Part shown: positions 11,497 through 23,400 of the stretch, one piece after another
Layout: each line of letters opens with the position of its first letter
Position numbering within the stretch: position 1 is the first letter of the stretch
NCBI GenBank assembly: GCA_928212115.1
Contig: CAKMRJ010005634.1
Coordinates: 180,398,194 to 180,462,193, forward strand
Length of the DNA: 64,000 bases
DNA from: Lactuca virosa
Taxonomy: Eukaryota; Streptophyta; Magnoliopsida; Asterales; Asteraceae
Reading direction: 5' to 3'
Notes under the pieces: generated by a model
What the model saw: only the letters and a program-made list of their open reading frames with translations
Told to the model about the DNA's origin: nothing
Databases searched by the model: none
Position numbers and translations under genes: made by a program

Positions 11497-12352
11497 ATTA
11501 ACCAACACTACCCACCACCACTACCTAACACCCACCTTCACCACCCTACCTACCAGCCACCAAAACCACCACCCGAACAACATCACCACCCACTATCACT
11601 ACTCACCTCCACTACCCATCACCACCACCCGCCACCATCACCCCCACCCATCTTCATCAAAACTCACTACCACCCACCACCACCACCAACCACCACTACC
11701 ACCCATCACCACCAACCACCACCACACATCACCACTATCCGCCACCACCACCTCCACCCACTACCCACCAAAACCACCACCTGCTACCACCTTCATCACA
11801 CACCACTCACCTAAAACCACCCACACCCACACCCACCACCCGTCATCGCCACCAACCACCACCACCACCCACCACCCACCACCCACCACTCACCTCTACG
11901 ACCCATACCCCCACCCGCTACCGCCACCACCTACCACCCACACCCCCAATCGCCACCGCCACTAACCACCACCTGCGAACACTACCCATCACCACCTACT
12001 ACTCACCACCACCACCACCCCCACCCACCACCCACCAAAGCCAACATCCACCACCATTACTAGCCATTCCCACACATCACCAGCATCTACCTCCACCACC
12101 CATCACTACCACCAGCTACCAGTATCCCTACCCACCACCCACGAAAACCACTACCCACCACTACCACTACCACTCGCCATCACCACCATCCACCCACCAT
12201 TCTTCACCAACCACCACCAACAACTATCACCTACCACGCACCACCACCACCCACCCACTCACCCCACCTCCATCACCACCACCACCACTAAATATCCCTA
12301 TCACCACCCATATCCACCACCACCACACCCACTACTATAACCACCATCACCA
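11497..12352. repeat. CCA/CCCACC-rich, G-poor minisatellite tract
   Basis: About 856 bp on the plus strand consist of irregular ccacca, cccacc, ccatcacc and ctacc units. By eye G makes up only a few per cent, so the complementary strand is a GGTGG-rich tract. No ATG-initiated frame covers it and no fixed period is obvious. It could be an expanded microsatellite or the remains of coding DNA for a proline/histidine/threonine-rich low-complexity protein. The lack of a frame favours the former. It abuts the palindrome array at 12,353. Confidence 0.9.
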
Positions 12353-13475
12353 TATGTGATTAAATTCATATAATCACATAAATCATATGTTATTATAAAT
12401 ATTTAGTCACATAAATTACATGTTATTAAATACATATATAATCACATATGATTATATGTATCTAATCACATATGATTTTTATAAACAAGATTTGTTTTCA
12501 TATTCTTCATTCAATAATTGTTCTCATGTATTTAATCATACCAAATTACATAATATTTAATCACATATGATTAATGTGGACAAAGATTTGTGTTTGTATT
12601 TTTTGATTCAATAGTTGTTCTCGTGTATATAATCACACATGATTATATATATCTAATCACATATGATTTATATTGACAATATTCTTTTCTGTCCATATAT
12701 ATCATATGTGATTAGATACATATAATCACATGTGATTCGATGTATTTGATAGCATATGATTAAAGTTGACAAAGAACAATTATTAAATCTATAATGTGAT
12801 AGTGAATCTTGTCCACATAAATCATATGTGATTGGATAAATATAATCACATGTGATTGTATGTATTTAGTCATATATCATTCATATGGACAAGATTTCTT
12901 TTCGCGTCATTGATTCAACAATTGTTCTCATATATATAATCACATGTGATTTTATGCATCTAATCAAATATGATTTATATGGATATGATTTGTTCTTTCC
13001 AAATAAAATCATATGTGATTAGATACATATAATCATATGTGATTAAATGTATTTAAGAATATATTATTAAAGTGGACACATAACAATTATTGAATCAAGA
13101 GCACGAAAATGAATATTGTCCACATAAACCATATGTGATTGGATACATATAATCACATGTGATTTATGTATATAGTCACATATGATTTATATGAAGTATA
13201 TTTATTTTCGTTTTTTTTATTCAATAATTGGTAGCATGTATTTAATCACATGTGATTATATGCACTCATATATGATTTATGAGTACAAGATTCATTTTGC
13301 GTTCTTGATTTAATAGTTGTTCTAATGTATTTAATCAATGTGATTATATGTATTTAATCACATATGATTTATATAAAGAATAATCATTTTTATGTTTTCG
13401 ATTCAATAGTTCGTCTTGTGTATTTATTCACATATGATTATATATTTAATCACATATCATTTAAGTATATTTGTG
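12353..13475. repeat. Array of AATCACATRTGATT palindromes
   Basis: At least 22 copies (counted by eye) of a 14-bp near-palindrome, AATCACATATGATT, AATCACATGTGATT or AATCATATGTGATT, are spread over 1.1 kb, often in pairs about 24 bp apart. Pairs are joined by longer shared pieces (gattcaataattgttctcat, tggacaagattt). These give a rough 120-130 bp higher-order unit, and some units are inverted relative to others. No open frame. Origin unknown. Confidence 0.85.
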
Positions 13476-13533
13476 TGATTAGTAACAATCGTGTATGAAT
13501 TCGCAACCTTAAAATAACGAATAAATAAAGTAA

Positions 13534-13786
13534 GGGTTATCTACAGAAAAGTCCTAAACTTTTTTCAAAAGTTTCAATAAAGTCCTAAAAGTTTTTTTTG
13601 AACAGAAAAATCCCAATATTTTGATTTTTTGCCTAAATTTACGAAAAGTCATTTTTTATATTTGAACAGCAAATGATAGATTATATGATTTTTTCAAAAT
13701 ATTGGGACTTTTTTGTTCAAAAAAAAAACTTTTAGGACTTTATTGAAACTTTTAAAAAAAGTTTGGGACTTTTCTGTAGATTACCT
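13534..13786. mobile_element. Mutator-like MITE with perfect 10-bp target duplication
   Basis: A 253-bp foldback element is flanked by perfect direct repeats AATAAAGTAA (13,524-13,533 and 13,787-13,796). Ends are inverted repeats: GGGTTATCTACAGAAAAGTCC at the left; the complement of the right end is AGGTAATCTACAGAAAAGTCC. The arms continue inwards over roughly 100 bp (tttcaataaagtcctaaaag on the left). Duplications of about 9-10 bp point to a Mutator-like transposase. No coding capacity. Confidence 0.85.
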
Positions 13787-13796
13787 AATAAAGTAA

Positions 13797-16402
13797 TTAC
13801 TATTTAGTAAGACTTTCATGTAATAATAGAATGATTGTCATCATTAAAAAAAATAAATTTGTTTCTTAATCGATTTACTAATGTTTAATGTATTACATAT
13901 AAAGATATAGTTAGTTTTAAATGGTCATTTTCCACTTGGATCAAATCCGAAAGCACACCACCAAATTTATAATTTAGTCAATTTTATTATTAAACTACAT
14001 TTTTTTCTTTTATAGACAAATTAAACGCAATAGTTTATAACCTTTTACATTAGCAATCTTATTTAAACATAAATTGCAAACTTTTATTAAACATATAAAA
14101 CTAAGAAATTTGTTTTGGATTGTACTAATCATAAGAAGATAGAAAATGAAGGTAACACCCAATTTTTTTAAAAAATAGCAACCACATGCATTTAAACTAA
14201 TACTTAAGTAGTTAGATTTCACGACACAAAGACCAAAACTACAACAAAATGAAACCACAAAGCAAAATTTGTGACAAAAACAAATAAATATACTATAGGG
14301 ACCAAATTTGTAATTTTCTCTTTAAGCATACACCACTAGAATAAAAAAAACTGTAAAATTGGACTAGCCTTGTCAAAAGAAGATGGATTTCCTACATATC
14401 CTTTATTGTCATCATTCATGTTATCTCCAGAAATGGGAGCATTTGGTAAGCAAGAAGAAACATTATGGTTATGATTACCATCTATAGGTGCCACATTTGG
14501 GGTTTGACTAGTTTGATCAGGCTTCTAAAGTTGACGAATTGAGTAAGCTTCTTGCTCATAGCAAAATACTTCCATTTAGAACTTTTTTTTCTCTTTTCAT
14601 TGTCTTTAATGGAATCAGGGCACTTGTAACTACCATCAAATCCACATGCTTTCCAAAATCACAAATATCATGGTTTGAACCATATACCCATGACCAAAAA
14701 TCAAATAATATTTTATAAAGTGTGTTAAAAAATAATAATTCATTGATAAAAAATACATACCAAGTATGTTAATTCCACCAACAAATGAACTAGCAAATGA
14801 AATAAAGCTTGACAAGCCCGCCTTTACAGAAAAAGGGTCACATTTTCTTTTAGGACCTTTTCCATTTCTCTTATCACTTCATTTCCCAAATACAATTGTT
14901 TTTGTTTAGCTACAAGTGTCAAAAGTGAGAAACAATATGGGAATAATTACTTTTCTTGATGAGTTGTTACTTCTTATTTTACCTTTTTTTTAAAGAAAAA
15001 AGATAACATGGTTTATTTTCTTCTTTAAAGGTTCACTGTCTCGTTTATATACATGATCACAACTGTCAGGTCTTAAACCCTTGAATCGAATTTGTATCGA
15101 TTATGTTGAGAAAAACATTGGCACTATCTGATGAAGTTAGGATGGATAGAAACAAATTGGTTTACATTTGAGGTGATTGCAACAGGTAAAAACATCCAAA
15201 CCTGGTTATGCATGGCAGCCCACCAAATGCTTGTTGAAATGCTTCAAGGAATTGCTTCAAAATCAGTTTCATGAACTGAATTTCCCGTTGCATCTGATAG
15301 CAAGTAGTTAAGTTTAATCCTTTTCGATTATGGAGCCAACAATTTAATCACCCTTGAGTAGTGTTGTTAATGAGGTCGTCTATAAGTGAGAGAACCAGGA
15401 TTAGTGAATCAAGAAGTTAGCTTCTTTTGCAATGGTTTTCAGCATGACGAGATATGCTTTGAAATTTTGATCGTAACAACAATTTATCATCATCATGATG
15501 GTGTTTTGGAGTTTGGTATATCCAATGAATTTGTATATAAGTGGTATGATAACTATTTCAGCTATAGGGATGCAAATGGCCTTATCAAGCAAAAATGTTC
15601 ACTCAGACATCTCATCGAACACCTGTAGTGCAAGACTCTTTTTTCACTTTTGCAAGCCTATGAGTATATCTAAAACCATGCCATCTCAAGCATCCAATTC
15701 AAAAAAATAAGAGAAACATGTTTATAAGGGTGGAAGTATGAAATTTAAGAGACATATATTAACGATTGTACCCCTGTGATTGTTTAAGAGAAACATGTTG
15801 CTACTGTTTCAAGAAATGAACATGCTTCAGAAAGCTTCAATTTGTCTTGACTTTGGAAATTGGACAGGGATGGACCGGTGTTTTTCTCGTATCATAAAAT
15901 CCCGGCGATCATGTTTCAAGTACAATAGACGAGTGCGCCGACCACGGTTGCAAGTATGATATGCGCATTGACAAATTCAAGCTAGTGAATTAAATGATTG
16001 ATTCAGTATATGTGCAACTTCATTTAGGTTTGTTACACTTTAATCGAACCAGAAAGAAAAGTCTTTGTAGCTGGAGGAGTCAACTACAATGTTGAAGTCG
16101 AAGGAGGTCAAAACAGGGAAGCATCTGAGCCGAAGACGGTGAGAGATTTTTTTTCCGATGGTAGGAGGAGTAGAGGTTGTAGTAGATTAGAAGAGTGAGA
16201 AGGAAACTATCGGAAGGGGATAGAGGGAGGGGCGATGTTGGGCGGAGGGAAGATAAAAGTGGGTGTCGTTAAAGAAGCAAAGCACATGTGATTAGATAAG
16301 CCCTCTAATTATTAAAACTTAAAAACACACATGTTGAACCAAATTTGTTCTCAATTATTCTCAATTTAAGAAATGTTCTCATTTCAATATACATCAATGT
16401 AT

Positions 16403-16404
<2 letters not shown>
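13797..16404. other. Unrecognised gene-like region, no intact gene
   Basis: This 2.6-kb stretch is less repetitive than its neighbours. On the minus strand 16,260-16,100 is pyrimidine-rich (ctcctcctaccatcgg-like), as plant 5' leaders are. A short minus-strand frame near 14,540-14,670 reads ..CGFDGSYKCPDS..., followed by a lysine-rich run. On the plus strand an 80-codon frame (15,386-15,628) contains HHHDGVLEFG. I recognise no family and see no convincing exon chain. It could be a decayed host gene or DNA captured by a transposon. Confidence 0.3.

Positions 16405-16466
<62 letters not shown>
16405..16466. repeat. Compound (TA)n-(GT)n microsatellite
   Basis: About 20 TA units run into eleven GT units. 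Frames across it on either strand are artefacts. Confidence 0.97.
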
Positions 16467-16633
16467 TTGTGTATGTATATCTTTTTGTTGGTGACTTTGT
16501 ATCACTACTATTATTAAAGTGTAATGGGATTAATTTCTTGATCAATCTTACCTTGATAAATGTTAAACAAATTAGGGTCGTGTGGAATACACATGTGTTT
16601 AAGGTTGTCTTGGTTAAAAGTACACTACTATTT

Positions 16634-16735
16634 AGGGGTGAAGCCCCTGAACTAACGGGGGTTAGGGGAAGATGCCCTAGGAGAAGGGTCCAAGGGGTAG
16701 AGCCCTTGGTTAGGGTCGAGCTCCCAAAGTTCCAG
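16634..16735 (+). repeat. Tandem GGGG-NNNN-CCCC mini-hairpins
   Basis: Four successive units with the pattern G-run, 4-6 bases, C-run occur about every 25-30 bp: AGGGGTGAAGCCCCT (16,634-16,648), a weaker one at 16,663-16,679, CCAAGGGGTAGAGCCCTTGG (16,690-16,709, a perfect 7-bp stem) and a degenerate one near 16,711-16,725. The block is GC-rich in AT-rich surroundings. Function and origin unknown. Confidence 0.6.
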
Positions 16736-16879
16736 ACCGATTTTACATTAATTTATTTGAGTTATGTTTCTATATTAAAAATGCATCAGAAATCTAGAAA
16801 ATAAACCCGACTTACTTTTATCAAGTTCTAGACCTGTTTTACATTAATAATTTTTTTTACAAAGTTATACATAATATAA

Positions 16880-17003
16880 ACCTAACTCTCTTCTTAGACA
16901 TTAGAGTATCCTTGGACAAACTTGAGCATCCTTAGACTAACTTGAGCATCCTAGTGTACATCATAACCTATTTGTCGCATCAAGGGACATCATGGCTCAT
17001 AAA
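16880..17003. repeat. Diverged 'gcatcc' repeat array, left part
   Basis: Short tandem units with the shared words gagcatccttagac, gagcatcct, gcatcaagg and catcatggctcat. The same wording resumes at 17,967-18,119, 25,938-26,055 and 26,620-26,890. This suggests one array opened by the solo LTR (17,004-17,966) and by the copia element (18,120-25,937). Confidence 0.45.
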
Positions 17004-17966
17004 TGCAACATCCCAAAATTTTCAAACTATTTAAAACTCTTTCAAGTTCTATGGTTATAAAAATCATTTTGGGTGTTAACCCACATTTAACAAAAAACCG
17101 GTCCCAAAAAACCATTACAATTAAAGTATTGGGTGTTACCATTAAGCATCTTACATAACCATAACAAGCATATAAGAATTACATCTGCACATTGATAAGG
17201 AACATCAAAAGTTCCACTTCATCTATCAAGACACCTCATCAAGCTTCTATTAGGGTTCTAGGGTTCTTTGTTGACTTTTTACCCAAGTCACCAAAACCAT
17301 CAATGGAATGTTTGGTTGAGACTGGAACCATTTAAATCACACACGATAGGTTAGAAACCAAAACCATAATCATTAATTCTCATAAAAATAGACATTGCGG
17401 TTTCACCCACTTCTCAAATTTGAATTTCAATGTTAAAGCAGAAAAGATTCTACCTTGCAAACCTATGTTCTCCTCTTTCTCTGCTTGAATGCTCAACTTC
17501 TCACTTTAATCAAACCCTCGATGATGAAGAATAGTAAAATTGCCATTATCTCCTTCCTTGCTTGAAAAAAAACGATCAATGAAATGAGGGGAACGAGGGT
17601 GTGCATCTTATTTTCGTCAATTTTTACATTTGGTCCATATAGTTTGCCCATTTTGTCTAAAACTCACCAAACCTCAATATTTTTTTATTTTAACTTAAGT
17701 TTTTGACATAAGAAGTCCTTCTCCATCCATTTTACAACTTTGTTAGTCCCTTCCACTATTTTAGTCAACCATTTGGTCAACTCACTTTACCAACTTAACA
17801 CTTTTGACCCCACTAACTTTTCAAATGTTATTATTTTTGCTTTTAAATTTCTAACTTCATACCAACCAATAATATGATTATTCCTTAATGGTTTAACTTT
17901 ATAAATCACTTTCATTTATTTACTTTATTAATTTAAGAACCTAGTCTTAAATTTTAGGATGTTACA
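17004..17966 (-). mobile_element. Solo gypsy LTR
   Basis: A 963-bp unit with TG...CA ends. Read on the minus strand it starts TGTAACATCCTAAAATTT and ends AAATTTTGGGATGTTGCA, close to the ends of the plus-strand solo LTR at 27,949-29,776 (TGTAAC...TTTTGGGACATTGCA). Neighbouring bases are ATAAA (16,999-17,003) and ATCAA (17,967-17,971), a plausible 5-bp target duplication with one mismatch. No internal region, primer site or second LTR is present, as expected after LTR-LTR recombination. Confidence 0.75.
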
Positions 17967-18119
17967 ATCAAGAACATGTGTGAGGAATCAAATCCACCAA
18001 ATCACACATCCTGATGCACAAGTGGCGTATCATGATCATTAGTGATACATCCCCTTCAACAATAGATCAATAACACATCAATAATTTGGAGTACACCATG
18101 TAAAAATAGAGTGGCACAC
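17967..18119. repeat. 'gcatcc' repeat array, middle part
   Basis: Carries cacatcctgatgcac, agtggcgtatcatgatc and gatacatcccc-type units. It is cut at 18,119 by the copia element, whose target duplication is CACAC. Confidence 0.45.
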
Positions 18120-18888
18120 TGTTGGATTAGGTGTCTAAGCCCATAACTATAATTGGTATGTACTTGATCCGATAGTAGCATGGTCCATTTTGGGTTGCAT
18201 TTACCAGAACAATTTGATAGGCTGGATATATGAGAAAGAGGTTATTTGTGATTTATTAATATATTATAAGTATAATATATTAATTGAGAAATCATATTAT
18301 TTAATTAGTATTGATTAATAATTAATTTTGAATTAATTTAGTGATCAAAAGAGACTAATTAAATTAACGGGGACTGATTATGTAAATAAGTGATACATAT
18401 GGTTTGGGCTAATGATCCATAATTGATTTGTGATGGACCTAGATTATGAGATAGTCCATGAAGTGTTAGTCCAAATCAGTTGTGGATCATAAGCCTAAGT
18501 GTAGGAATTAGGGTTTACAAGTGACTCTTGGAATTCTACACTATATATGTAACCTCTAAGCTCGTAAAATCGGCACCAAGAGTATTCTAAGAGGATATAG
18601 CCGATTTTAGTGATCCAAGCTCTCTCTCATTGTCATGCAATTGTTGGTGGTGTTTTGTGAAACATTTGAGGCACACCTGAGGTGCTAAGCTCTTGAAAGA
18701 CCAAATTCTACAAGCTACAATAAGAGGTAATAATCTAACTAGTTTTTATGATTCAAATATTAAATTGTATGATAGTTAGGCTTAATGATTTGGAAATGAA
18801 ATTGCATATATAATTAGAGAAAACTTAGATCAAAGCATCTAGGGTTGTATATGCACCATAGGAGTGTTATAGTACTTAAAACCCAACA
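18120..18888 (+). repeat. 5' LTR of the copia element
   Basis: A 769-bp LTR from TGTTGGATTAGG to AAAACCCAACA. It holds the promoter and polyadenylation signals of the element. A probable TATA-like block, actatatatgtaacc, lies at 18,539-18,553, followed by the segment shared with the 3' LTR. Confidence 0.95.
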
Positions 18889-18889
18889 G

Positions 18890-18906
18890 TTGTATCAGAA
18901 CCTAGG
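18890..18906 (+). promoter_or_regulatory. Primer binding site (initiator tRNA-Met type)
   Basis: TTGTATCAGAACCTAGG starts two bases after the 5' LTR and is a mutated form of TGGTATCAGAGCCAGG, the complement of the 3' end of initiator tRNA-Met. It would prime minus-strand DNA synthesis. Three or more mismatches suggest weakened function. Confidence 0.85.
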
Positions 18907-18981
18907 GTGTCTTCTATTATATTGATGCAATTGTGTTATTTTCAAAGCTGAAAAAAATTACAATTCTGGACTCTAACTGTT

Positions 18982-19067
18982 GGACTCGGCGAGTCCTATG
19001 ATTGGACTCGACGATTTGGATAATCTGGTCATGAACTCGACAAGTCCATTGCCTGACTCGACGAGTT
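18982..19067 (+). repeat. Cluster of ACTCG-N-CGAGT palindromes in the copia leader
   Basis: Four related 15-nt odd palindromes lie 95-180 bp after the 5' LTR. GGACTCG-G-CGAGTCC (18,982-18,996) is perfect, with 7-bp arms around one base. Degenerate relatives sit at 19,004-19,018 and 19,033-19,047, and GACTCG-A-CGAGTT at 19,055-19,067. Two are followed by TTGGATAATC, so they arose partly by local tandem duplication. Same length and plan as palindromes in two gypsy LTR groups of this window. Confidence 0.85.
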
Positions 19068-19566
19068 GGATAATCAGATGGCAGTTTTTCTGAGTTTTTG
19101 GCCAGTTTTGGATTAGGATCATTACCACAAACTGTTTTAGCTCATAAAATTCGATTTTACTGATATGGTAATGATTATCCTCATCGAATTAAAAGACAAT
19201 TATCATATTTTAAGATAATATGTTGATTATTTGTATTATTTGATTTGAATTGTCTTGCTAGATGAATTAAATTAGGTCAAATTGGTAAATGATAAATTAT
19301 TTGATAATTGTATTAGTTTAAAATTTGATCTAAATGGTTTTGAGAGAATTTCATAACTTGTCCTCAAGTTATGGAATGTGAAAAGTCCCATTCATGAAAC
19401 ATTAAATCCATAAGTTATGGAATTCAAAAGTCTTGAAGAGTTACAAAACTTGCCCTCAAGTTTTGGAACTTGAAAAGCCTCATTTATGAAACATTAATTC
19501 TAAACCCTAGAATTTTAAAAGTTTAAAATTCAACCCTTATACTATTATAATATTAAAAGATTAATA

Positions 19567-19568
<2 letters not shown>

Positions 19569-19614
<46 letters not shown>

Positions 19615-19630
19615 TATATATATATATATG
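19569..19630. repeat. (TA)n microsatellite in the copia leader
   Basis: TA tract with two TT interruptions, expanded inside the untranslated leader of the copia element. Confidence 0.95.
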
Positions 19631-20412
19631 TATAAGACAAGTTAGTCTTACCGTTAGTAGGCCTCATTCACGAAGTCGATCTATAAGGGGGTATAAGGAA
19701 ACTACCTATAAAATGGTAGTTGAATGGGTGTCCACTCTCACCCACCGTTTCCTTGATTGGTGGAGGGTCGTTAGCCGAACGGGTAGGATAGGACATTAAT
19801 TCTCATTAAAAAAGTATAGTGATATTATAAAGTAACCAAACTTTTATAAATTCCCAATCTTAGTTACTTTAGGAAATATGTGAAAATGGTGCTATTCCAT
19901 GAAATTGCACTTTGCACCTTGCCAAGTCGCTAGTGGAGAATGTGTGGTTAACCAACACACTAATTTGGGACTAACAAGGGTGGAAAAGGGTAGCTTGATG
20001 TTTATCATAGATTAATGGAGCGTGTGTGGTTAACCGGCACATTTATTAGGTGATAAGTAACATCAAGAGTACCAAGCACATTTGCATGGTTATTCACACC
20101 TTGTTTGTGATCCTCGATATCCCAGTCACAAACTTGAAGGGCATAATCGAGATTTAAACATGCCATTGAAAAAGTTCAATGAATCTCAAAGAATCTAGGA
20201 ATTTCAATTCATTTAAAACCTAATCTTCTTTTTTGTTTTTCATCGTGGAAATTGGTAAATCGTCATTTACCTACCTTCAAATATTTTACAATTGGATTAC
20301 GGCATCCCTCTTTCGAATTGTGAAATATTGTGTTGGGTCCTAGCCTTAATATTCCATTTGGGTGTTATATTAAGGATCATTATCTAATCTAAAGTTTGTT
20401 TTTTCTTTTCAG

Positions 20413-23400
20413 ATGTCTACTTCAAATATTGCTTCAAACTCATCTGCTTCTGGCTCTTTCTCCCTCACGAACTTATGTAGGAGGGTTATCTTTGACGGAT
20501 GGAATTTCAATGACTGAAATTCGAAACATTCGAATGGCTATTCGCTACGAGGACAAAGAGTATGTTCTCGACAAAGAGCCGAAGGAGATTGAAGAAAAAA
20601 CTGCTACTCCTGAACAGATAAGTGAATATACGGCTCATGAGAGGGACACGACAAAGGTTTCGTGTATCATTATTGCTACCATGACTGCTGATCTTCAAAA
20701 GTCCTATGAGGAATTTTGGCCCTACGAGATGCACCAAGACTTGATGGAAAGGTACCATCAAAGTGCTAGACATGAAAGGTATGAAATCATTTCCTCCATG
20801 ATTACAACAAAAATGAAGGATGGAGAGTCCATCACAGCCCATTTGCAAAAGATGCAAAGGTTTGTGGACCGCCTGCTGAAGTTGAATGTCAACTTCGATG
20901 AAGAGTTGGCTATTGATATTATCCTACATTCGTTTCCTACATGTTATGATCAGTTCAGAATGACCTATCATATGAACAAGGAGGAAGTCACTCTTAGCAA
21001 GATTCAAGGCCTTCTGAGAACTGCTGAAAGCAATTTAAAAAAGAAAGTATGTTGTACCCACTCCTACTACTGCTGCCCCAGTCCTGGCAATTGGACATGG
21101 TAAAGGGAAGAAAAAGAAAGCTCCTTCAAAGAATCACAAGGGAAAGTATTGTAATGGATCCTCTTCTAGTGGGTCCAAAGGTGCTTCTGTTGCTCCCCCT
21201 TCCAATCCAAAGGAAGCAGAGTGCTTTCATTGTCATGAAAAGGGGCACTGGAAACGAAGCTTCCCCAAATACTTGCAGGACATAAAGGATGGGAAGATCA
21301 AGCCCACCTTTGCAGGTATTTACACTATTCATTCTAATAACTCATCACATGCTAATTCTTGGGTCCTTGATACAGGATGTGGTTTTCACATTTATTCTGA
21401 TGTGCAAGGTCTAAAAAGAAGTAGGGATGTGGAGCACGGGAAGATGAACTTGATAATGGGGAATAGGAAAGTTTCGTCTGTCACCAAGATTGGAGTTTAT
21501 TATTTATTGCTTAGTACTAGGTTCAATTTAGAGTTGAATAATTGTTGCTACTCTCCAGATATGGGGAGAAACATTATTTATTTTCATGGTTTGTATAAAC
21601 AAGGTTTTACTTTTTCAATTAATAATGAGATTGGTGGTATTAATGCTTATTATAATGGTAAATTTTATTTTGAAGCATTGCCTTGTAATGGTATATATGA
21701 AACTGTGATGGTTGTAGATAATTTAGGAAATAATGTGTTACATATCGATTCGTCCAATGGTTTCGATAAAGCATGCTTGTGGCATTGTCGTCTTGGACAT
21801 GTCAACAAGAAGCGTATAGCCCAACTCCAAAAGGATGGAGTGTTGGAGTCATTTGACTTTAAAGTCGGATGACACATGCGAATCTTGTTTGCTTGGAAAG
21901 ATGACCAAGTCACCCTTCACGGGTTCTTGTGCAAGGGGTGAGGGTTTGTTGGATCTCATACACACCGATGTGTGTGGACCCTTCAGATCCACCACAAGGG
22001 ATGCTAACCGCTTCTATGTGACTTTTACTGATCATTATAGCAGATATGATCATATCTACTTAATCAAGCATAAGTCATAAACCTTTGAAAAGTTCAAAGA
22101 GTTTAAGCAAGAAGTGGAGAATCAATTGGGTGGGAAAATAAAGGTGCTCCGATCTGATCGAGGTGGGGAGTATCTTAGTATTGAGTTCCACGACTATCTT
22201 AAGGAATGTGGAATTATTTCACAATTGAATCCACCTAGGACACCGCAGCTTAATGGTGTGGATGAGAGGCGTAATCAAACCTTGTTGGACATGGTTCGTT
22301 CCATGATGAGTCGAGCTTCGTTACCTATCTCATTCTAGGGGTATGCCTTAGAGACTGTCGCCCATATCCTTAATCTAGTCCCAGCTAAGAAGGTTGCCAA
22401 AACACCTCACGAAATGTGGACAGGGAAGGTTCCCTCGTTGGCACGTATCAAGGTTTGGGGTTGCGAGGCTTTTGTAAGACGAGAGACTCACGACAAGCTC
22501 GAACCTCATAGTGAGCGTTGTATTTTCATCGGCTACCCATAGAAATCCTTTGGATATCTCTTCTATAGACCGAGTGACAATGTTGTCTTCGTTGCAATGA
22601 GAGGAGTTTTCCGTGAAAGAGAACTCATATGCCAAGAGGACAGTGGGAGTATAATTGACCTTGAAGAGCTTCAAGAGTTAAGTGATGAAGGAACCTCAAA
22701 CACTAGCGCTCAACCCAAGGAGGAAACTCCAGTTGAACCAGTTGATGACTCCTTACCTCTGAGACGTTCCAGTAGAGTTAGAATGGCACCTGAGTTTTAT
22801 GGTTTCCATATTACTACAGATGGTGATACGTTTATCAGTGATAGTAAACTGGTAAATTTGGATGAGCCTAATAACTGCAAGGAAACCATGACGGGCCGCG
22901 GGTCCACAAAATGGAAAGAGGCTATAGACAACGAGATTCAGTCCATGTATGACAATCAAGTTTGGAACTTGGTTGAAAATGTACCAGGTCGTAAGACGGT
23001 CGGGTGCAAATGGATCTTCATGAAGAAGACCGACATGGATGGGAAAGTACACACATATAAGGCACGATTGATTGTGAAGAGCTTTACTCAATCTCCTGGA
23101 GTTGATTATGATGAGACCTTCTCACCAGTGGACAAAATGAAATCTATAAGGGTTATGCTTGCCATAGCTGCATTTCATGATTATGAAATATGGCAAATGG
23201 ATGTCAAAACCGCTTTCCTTAATGGGAAGTTGGCTGAAGATGTTTATATGAGTCATCCATAGGGTTTTTTCTATGCAAAGTACCCTAATAGAGTGTGTAA
23301 GCTTAAGAAATCCATTTATGGATTGAAACAAGCATCTCACAGATGGAATCTTTGTTTAGATGATAAAGTCAAAGAGTTTGGTTTTTCGAGAAGCAAAGAT

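Noticed and set aside
11497..12352. CCA-rich tract as a proline-rich or extensin gene
   Set aside because: No initiating ATG, no fixed frame or period, and TAA triplets occur in the possible frames.
12353..13475. Palindrome array as a CRISPR array
   Set aside because: Spacers are themselves repetitive, unit lengths vary, copies occur in both orientations, and the DNA is a plant nuclear genome.
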